From: DATNIC01 sp035604635
GTDB lineage: Bacteria; Vulcanimicrobiota; Vulcanimicrobiia; Vulcanimicrobiales; Vulcanimicrobiaceae
DNA: 28,632 bases
Assembly (NCBI GenBank): GCA_035604635.1
Contig: DATNIC010000227.1
Location: forward strand, 1 to 28,632
Direction of reading: 5' to 3'
Shown here one piece after another: positions 1 through 7,200 of this stretch; position 1 is the first letter of the stretch; the number at the start of each line of letters is the position of its first letter. Position numbers and translations under genes: made by a program. The notes under the pieces were generated by a model. That model saw nothing but the letters and a program-made list of their open reading frames with translations. It had not been told where the DNA came from and did not search any database.

Positions 1-654
1 GTTCATCGCGCTGGCGAGCAGACGCAGTGAGTCGCCGGATTTTCCGAGATTCGGGTCTCCCAGTGCATCGAGTCCAGCGGCGTCGACGCGCCCCGCTCGC
101 AGCGCGGGAGCCATCTCGGTGAGCGGAAGCTCGACGAAGCGGACCTTGGCCGAGTCGCCCTCGTGCGAGTCGATCCAAGCGCGTACCGCGAAGTGGATGA
201 TGTTGTTCAGTCCGCTGACCGCAATGGTCTTGCCCTCGAGTTCCTTGCCGTTGCGGATCGGCGACACCGCCTGCACCGAGAGGAGGCCGGCCGTCGGTGC
301 GCTCGCGATGTGGAGATTGGCGGGAGCGATGATTTCAAACGGGATCCCCCGTTCGTGCGCGACGGCGACCGTAATGAGATTGGAGTAGCCGATGTCGATC
401 GAGCGCGACGCCACAGCCGCCGAGATCGCGCCGCCATTGGTGATCGGCGTAACCTCGACGTTCAATCCGACTTGTTTGAAGTAGCCCAGGTCTTGTGCGT
501 ACCAGACCTGCGCTGAAATGTCACCCGGGATCGCCGCGACATTGAGCGTCTCAAGCTGCTGCGCGCCGACGCGACCAACCGGACTCGAAAGCAGCAGCGC
601 AAGGACGCAAAGCTTTAAGCAGAGACGGCGAAACCAATGAAACCGAAGACGCAC
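1..654 (-). CDS. ABC transporter substrate-binding protein, NMT1/SsuA-like (3' end cut by window edge)
   Basis: This is the N-terminal 218 residues of a periplasmic solute-binding protein; the C-terminus lies beyond the left edge. A GTG start at 654 gives a good signal peptide: basic MRLRFHWFRR, then a hydrophobic core (LCVLALLLSS) with probable cleavage near VGAQ. A GAGG element lies about 9 bases upstream of the GTG. The mature part has hallmarks of the SsuA/NMT1/THI5 family: an early Ala-Gln-Asp-Leu-Gly-Tyr-Phe-Lys segment (the usual 'Ax..GYFk..GL.VE' block), a Gly-Gly-Ala pocket segment, and a SRSIDIGYSN segment corresponding to the family's 'aG.iDig..' region. It would bind a small organic ligand for import. 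No permease or ATPase is visible next to it in the window; they could lie to the left. It is transcribed divergently from the IalB-like gene across 69 bases in which I see no clear promoter. The ligand is unknown. Confidence 0.85.
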   Translation of the reverse strand, partial: MRLRFHWFRRLCLKLCVLALLLSSPVGRVGAQQLETLNVAAIPGDISAQVWYAQDLGYFKQVGLNVEVTPITNGGAISAAVASRSIDIGYSNLITVAVAHERGIPFEIIAPANLHIASAPTAGLLSVQAVSPIRNGKELEGKTIAVSGLNNIIHFAVRAWIDSHEGDSAKVRFVELPLTEMAPALRAGRVDAAGLDALGDPNLGKSGDSLRLLASAMN

Positions 655-723
655 GTCCGGATACCTCGTCGGCTCCCATTAGGGCGGGCGCCGTTGCGAT
701 GCCTGCCGAACAACGTAAACGTT

Positions 724-1206
724 ATGAAAAGCGCGCTGATCGCTCTCTGCGTCGTCGTATGCGCGTCGGGCGCGGCTGCCCAAGAGCGCAGCATCCCGGC
801 AAGCGCAGGTCAAGGCTGGCGCGTCGAATGCGCCAACGACGGGAAGACTCTCGATTGTCGAGCCGAAGCGCAGGTCGTTCAGCGCGAGAACAACCAGCTC
901 ATCGCGGCGCTCACCGTGCGCGTTCCAGCCGAGACCAAGAAGCCCGTCATGATGGTCCAAGTTCCGTTGGGAATCTCGGTGAATGCCCCGGTCAGCGTCG
1001 CGGTCGAAGGCGCTTCGGAATCCCTCGTGATCCAAACGTGCACGCAGGCCGGCTGTTACGCCGGCGGGCCGGTTACCGACGCGATGATTGCAGCACTGCG
1101 GTCAAAGACGCAAGTTCGCATCGTCTTCCAGAATCTCGACAAACAAGCCGTGACGGTCACGCTGCCGCTCGCCGGCTTCCCCGCAGCCTACGACAAGCTC
1201 AAGTAG
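724..1206 (+). CDS. Exported invasion-associated locus B (IalB)-like protein
   Basis: A 160-residue secreted protein. The start at 724 is preferred over an in-frame ATG at 637, because it places a clean signal peptide at the N-terminus (MKSALIALCVVVCASGAAAQ, cleavage after AAA) and the earlier start would add a basic, non-secretory leader. The mature domain is a short beta-rich module with four cysteines (residues 36, 45, 106 and 111) in two closely spaced pairs, and a 'GWRVEC' segment opening the domain as in the IalB family (Pfam PF06776). IalB was named for a Bartonella invasion locus, but homologues are common in non-pathogens, so a role in virulence should not be assumed. The gene ends six bases before the convergent stop of the autotransporter. 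No strong ribosome site is visible. Family assignment is by pattern recognition only. Confidence 0.7.
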   Translation: MKSALIALCVVVCASGAAAQERSIPASAGQGWRVECANDGKTLDCRAEAQVVQRENNQLIAALTVRVPAETKKPVMMVQVPLGISVNAPVSVAVEGASESLVIQTCTQAGCYAGGPVTDAMIAALRSKTQVRIVFQNLDKQAVTVTLPLAGFPAAYDKLK

Positions 1207-1212
1207 CCTGCA

Positions 1213-4200
1213 TCAAAAGCGCATCGCGGCTTTTATCCAGGCCGCGTCATCGAGATAACCCTGGCCGAATTGCCGGTCGAATTCGAACTTGACGTTGAGC
1301 CGCTTCGGCAATTGCATCTCGAAGCCCAGTGCGAGCTTGCCGATGATCGACGGCAGCTTGCTCGTAACCGTCAACGGGCTGACTCCCGGAGGCGTGCCGG
1401 CCCACTCCGACGTGACGCTCCATGCGGTGGTCGAGAAGAACGTCGCCCCGGCCTGCGCATATGGCCGCAAGATGCTCCCATCATGCCGGCGGAATGAGTC
1501 CGCGAATTCGACCTTCGGCGTCCCGGCCGCGACGAATTGGTTCATCGCCTGAACGTTTAAATTGAGCGGTCCCGCGCCCGTTTCGGAAAACGACGGCATC
1601 CCGACGTACATCAGATCGACGTCGACCATCGGCTTCACGTACCACGGGCTGAGGTTGGCGGTAAATGCCGCACGCAGCCGCGTATCGACCGTGACGACGC
1701 TCGAGCCGCTTTGCGCGGTGACGACCTGCGGCGTCACAAACGTCGTCGGGATGTTGACGTAGCGGGTCGTGCTCAAGCCGTCGTAACTCGCGCTAATTCC
1801 GGCGCCCAACAGCAGCGGTCCATTTTCCCGTTTCAACACGACCCCGCCCTGACCGCCGTTACCGGACGTCGCGGAGATATCGGACGTCTGCGTTTGCGTA
1901 TTTCTATAGCCGAAGCCGTATCCGAAGAACGTGTGCGGCGCGGTCCCGATCTGGCGGCCGAATTCGAGCCCATTATAGGTCTGGTTGAACCCGAGGGACG
2001 TCGATGACGCGGCCAGCGAGCTCGCGCCCGTCGTGAAGCGTCCCCAGCGGCAATTCGTTTCATCGAGATCGAAATCGACCTCGGAGAACTGGCGGCAGCT
2101 CATCAGACTGTCGGCGAAGCCGATGTTCGACGTCGCGGTCGCGGTCAGCGGAGCGATGTACGGCTCGGGCGAGATGCGGTTCATCGCGACCGCGTAGGGT
2201 CCGAGCGGGCCGCGGAAGTTGCCGAAATAGGCCATCGTATAGCCGAGGCCGCCGACGCCGCCGCTGTTCCAGATGTCGTTGAAGTGCCGCCCGATCGCCA
2301 TTTGATCGGCCGTCAATCCCGGGACCGCGAAGTGGACGCCCGTGACGGCGACGGCCATGCTGGTCGGCGTGAACGAGAGCCCGTAGTCGATCGCGATGCT
2401 GTTGATCGTCGTGACGCCGTTGTTCGTCATTCCGGCAGCGGCATTGAAGATCGTCGTGGGCGGTTGTTTCGGCTGCAAATAGAGCAGGGTCGGCAGGACG
2501 CCGCCCGCGATGATCGCCGACCCGGTCGCGTTCACCAAGTCCGACGGCCTGCCGCCCAAGTCGAGATCGATCGCATACGTCCCGGTCGCCGACTGGACGA
2601 AATTGCCGTTGAGCGCCGTCGTGACCGGGACGTATTGTCCGCCCGGCGTCAGCACGCCGTTGTTTTGCAGAAGACTCGGAGCCCCCGAGAGATTCGCGAT
2701 CGTACCGGAAACGAACGTCCCGGACGTTTCATTGAGAAAGACGTTCGTCGGGGTCGCCGCTTGCGTGGCGCTGAGCAGCGAACGTTGATCGCTCGGCGTC
2801 GAGCGAGTGTCGCCGCTGGCGATGGAGGCGCCGGTCCCGAGCGTGACGTTCCCGATGACCGTGCCGAAGTTGTCCGAGAGGTTCGAACCATTCGACGAGT
2901 GCAGCGCCAGACCCGAGAGCGCTTTCACGGTCGCGTTGTTCGAAACCGTGATCGTGTTCGTCGCGCCGCCGTCGAGGACGATCCCGGCACCTGATCCGGA
3001 GCCGCCCTCAATCGTCCCGCCGGAGACCGTCACCGTCAAGTTTCCGGCACCGTTCGTCGCGGCGCTCTGCGCGAAGATGCCGAACGATCCCGCACCGCTC
3101 GTGATGATGCTCCCGGTGTGATTGACGGTGATACTGCCGCTGGTCCCCGATCCGCCGTTGGAACCCGTGATCGCAAGACCGTTGGTCGCAGTCCCGCCGA
3201 CGCCGCCGCTCCCGCCGACGCTCTGCGCGAAGATGCCGTCGGCGTTTTGCCCTTTCGTCGTGATTGTCCCCGACGTCGTTAGGGTAAGGTTGCCGCCGTT
3301 ACCGGCGGCACCGCCGCCGAGCGTTAGCCCGAGCGAAAACGTTTTACCGCTGACGTCGCCGCCGACGCCGCCGCCGCCGCCGACGCTTTGCGCGAAGACC
3401 CCATGCGCGCCGGCACCCGACGTCGTGATGTTCCCGCTGACGTTGACGTTGACGTTGCCGCCGTTCCCCCCGCCGCCGCCGGAGAGTCCGACCGCAACGA
3501 GTCCGGTCGGACTTCCTCCCGCTCCGCCGACGCCGCCGCCGCCGCCGATGCTCTGCGCGAAGACGCCGTACGAGCGATCACCGAGCGTCGTGACGTTGCC
3601 GTTTTGCGCGACCGTGACGGGCCCGCCGTTGCCGGTGCTCCCAGCCGCGCCGCCGACGCTGATCCCGATGTTATTTTTTCCGGTCGCTCCACCGCCGCCG
3701 GCACCTCCGTCACCGCCGCCGCCGCCGACGCTTTGCGCGAAGATGCCGTATGCATCGGCGCCGCGGGTCGTGACCGAGCCGTTATTCGTAATAGCGACGG
3801 TTCCGCCGTTGCCGCTTCCGCCGCTCGAACCGCCGATGCCCGCACCGACGGCGACGTTCCCGGACGCGTTTGCCGCACCGGCTCCCGCCTCGCCTCCTCC
3901 GCCGCCGATGCTCTGCGCGAAGACGCCGTGCGCCGCATAACCCGACGTGTCGATCGATCCCGAGTTCGTGACGTTCACGGTCCCGCCGGAACCGCCGGCG
4001 CCCGATTGTCCGCCGACCGCGACCGTGATCGAATTCTGGCCTTGCACCGAGCTCTCGCCGCCGCCGCCGTAACCGCCGCCGCCGCCGACGCTTTCCGCGT
4101 AGATCCCGTAGGCGTCGTTGCCGAGCGTCTTGATCGATCCACTGTTATTAACGGCGACGGTCCCGCCGTTGCCCGCACTCCCGCCTGAGCCGCCCATCGA

Positions 4201-7200
4201 GAAGCTGACGTTGTATTTGCCGCCGCTCGCGCTCGAGTTCGCGTTCCCGCCGAGCGCGGTCGCGGCACCGCCGCCGCCGCCGACGCTCTGCGCGATGATA
4301 CCGGCGGCGCTATTGCCTGCCGTCGAGATCGTCGAGGCGTTCGTTACGTTCACCGCGCCGCCGTTCCCGTTCGATCCGCCGTTGCCGCCGATGCCGGCCG
4401 AGACAGAATAGCTTTGCTGCATGCCGTTCGGGCTCGAGCCGATGTTCCCGGAACCGGTTCCGCCCGCACCGCCGCCGCCCCCGACGCTTTGGGCAAAGAT
4501 CGCGTTCGCTTCGTCGCCCTGCGTGCTGATCGTCCCGCCGGCATTGGCGACCGTTACCGTCCCGCCGTCGCCGGCGCTTCCGCCGCCGCCGCCGAGTCCG
4601 CCGCCGACATTGAACTTGTCGGTGCTGTTGTTGCTCGAGCCGCTCCCGGCGCCGCCCATACCGCCGCCGCCGCCGATGCTCTCGGCGAAGATGCCGCCGG
4701 CCTGAAAACCCGTCGTCGCGATCGATCCGCCGTTGGCGACGGTCACGCCTCCGCCCGCGCCGCTCGTCCCGCCGGCACCGCCCATCCCGAACGAAGCTGA
4801 TACCGTCGTCGCCGTATTCTGTTGCGATGAATTCGACGAGGAACCGGATGAGGACGAATTCGACGACTGCGCCGAGCCGCTGCCGGCGCCGCCGGCACCG
4901 CCGCCGCCGCCGACGCTCTGGGCAATGATGCCCCAGGATTGATCGCCGCTGGTTTGAATCGAGCCACTATTATTAACGCCGACCGCGCCGCCGGTCCCGC
5001 CGCCGCCGCCCGCACCGCCCATCGAGAAGCTCGCATTGAACGTGCCGTTTCCTGAGCCGCTCGTCGCCGAGCCGCCCATCGCGACGAGGTTTCCGCCGCC
5101 GCCGCCGACGCTTTGCGCGAAGATGCCGTGCGAATACGTCCCCGCCGTCACAATCTTAGCCCCGTTCGTTACCGCCACGGTGCCGCCGTTCCCGCTCGTT
5201 CCGGCGTTGCCGCCCATCGCGACCGTCGCCGTGAAACTCTTCGTCGCCGGATTCTGACCGCTCGTCGCATTCGCCGCGCCGCTGCTTCCCGAGCCGCCGC
5301 CGCCGCCGACGCTCTCGGCATAAATTGCCGATGCAACGTCGCCTTGCGTCGTGATCGAGCCGGCGCTGTTGCCGATCGTAACCGCACCGCCGTCGCCGGC
5401 ACTCCCGCCGCCGCCGCCGACTGCAAGTCCGCCGCCCGCGCTGAACTTCGCGGTCGCGTTCGAAGCAGCCGATGCGTCCGCGCCGCCGCCGCTCCCGCCG
5501 CCGCCGCCGACGCTCTGTGCGAAGATGCCGAACGAGCCGTTACCGGCCGTCGCGATCGTCCCGCTATTCGTAACGGTAACGGTACCGCCGGCACCGGCGG
5601 CGCCGCCGTTGCCGCCGAATGCCAAGCCGAGACTGAAGGTTCCATTCTGTGCCGTAGTTTGTGCACCGCCGCCGCTCCCGCCGCCGCCGCCGACGCTCTC
5701 GGCAAAAATCGCGACGGAGTTTGCGCCGCCCGTCGTGATCGAGCCGGTGTTCGTCACGGTCACCGCGTTGCCCGCGCCGCTCGCACCGCCGCTACCGCCC
5801 ATCGTGAACGAGCCGGTGAGGCTGATGTCGTTGCCGTTCGAACCGGTCGGCGTCCCCGTTGACGTATTGCCTTTCGGCTTCGTCGAGACCGATTGGCTCG
5901 TACCTGCGTCGGCCGAACCGCCGCCGCCGCCAACGCTTTGCGCAACAATCCCGAGCGCATTGTCACCTTGCGTGACGATCTGTCCGCTGTTGGTGATCGC
6001 AACGGCGCCGCCGTCGCCGCCGCCTGCGCCGTTTCCACCCAAGCCGACGTTAAATGAAAATTGGGCGGACGAATCGCCTTCCGTCCCGCCGCCGCTCCCG
6101 CCGCCGCCGCCGACACTGCGCCCGACGATCGCCGTCGCGCCGGCACCGGCAGTTTGAATGGAACCATTGTTGCCGATCGCCACGGCCTGCCCGTTTCCGG
6201 CCATGCCGCCCGATCCGCCGAACGTTGCGATCAGGGAAACAGTCTTGGTATTCGACGTGGTCCCGGCTTGCGCTGTCGAGCCGCCCGCGCCGCCGTTCCC
6301 GCCGCCTCCGCCGATGCTTTGCGCGAAGATGCCGAGCGAGCCGTTCCCGCTCGTTTGGATCGATCCGTTATTATTAACAGCTACGGTCCCGGCATCGTTC
6401 GTACAGGTAACGGGACCGCTAGTACCTCCGCCAACGACGACGATGGGCAAACCGCCCGGACCGATTCCAATTGAAATCCCACCGCCGATAACGATGGGCG
6501 CGCCGTTCCCACCCGTGCACGCACCGCCGCCCTTGCCGCCGAACGATGCACCGAGATTGACGACTCCGCCCGTCGCGGACGTCTGGCCGGCGCCGCCGCT
6601 CCCGCCGCCGCCCCCGACGCTCTGCGCGTAAATACCATAAGACGTCACGCCGCCCGTCGCGATCGCGGCGTTGTTCGTGACGTTGACCGCTCCGCCCGAT
6701 CCGCCGGTCCCACCGTTCCCGCCGAAAGCGAGCCCGATGCCGATGTTCTTGTCGAGCTTCGTCGCCTGCGCGCTTCCGCTGCCGTCACCCGCATTGCCGC
6801 CGCCGCCGCCGACGCTCTGCGCGAAGATCGCATGCGCGTCGTTCCCGGTCGTCGCAATCGACGCGCCGGCACCGTTCGTCACCGTGACGGGACCGCCGTT
6901 GCCTGCCGATCCGCCAGTCCCGCCGACGCCGATGCTTGCTGAGATCTGCCCGCTCGATGCAGCCTCCCCGCCGCTGGCGTTGCCGCCTCCGCCGCCGACG
7001 CTGCTCGCGAAGATTCCCAGCGATCGGTCGCCCGCGGTGCTGATCGCGCCGTTGTTCCCGACCGAGACGGCGCCGCCGTTGCCCGCTGCGCCTCCACCGC
7101 CGCCGACACCCGCAGCGAGCGAGATATTAAACTTTTGCGACGCGCCTCCCGACGACGACGAGGCGCTCCCTGCGGCCCCTTCGCCACCGCCGCCACCGAC

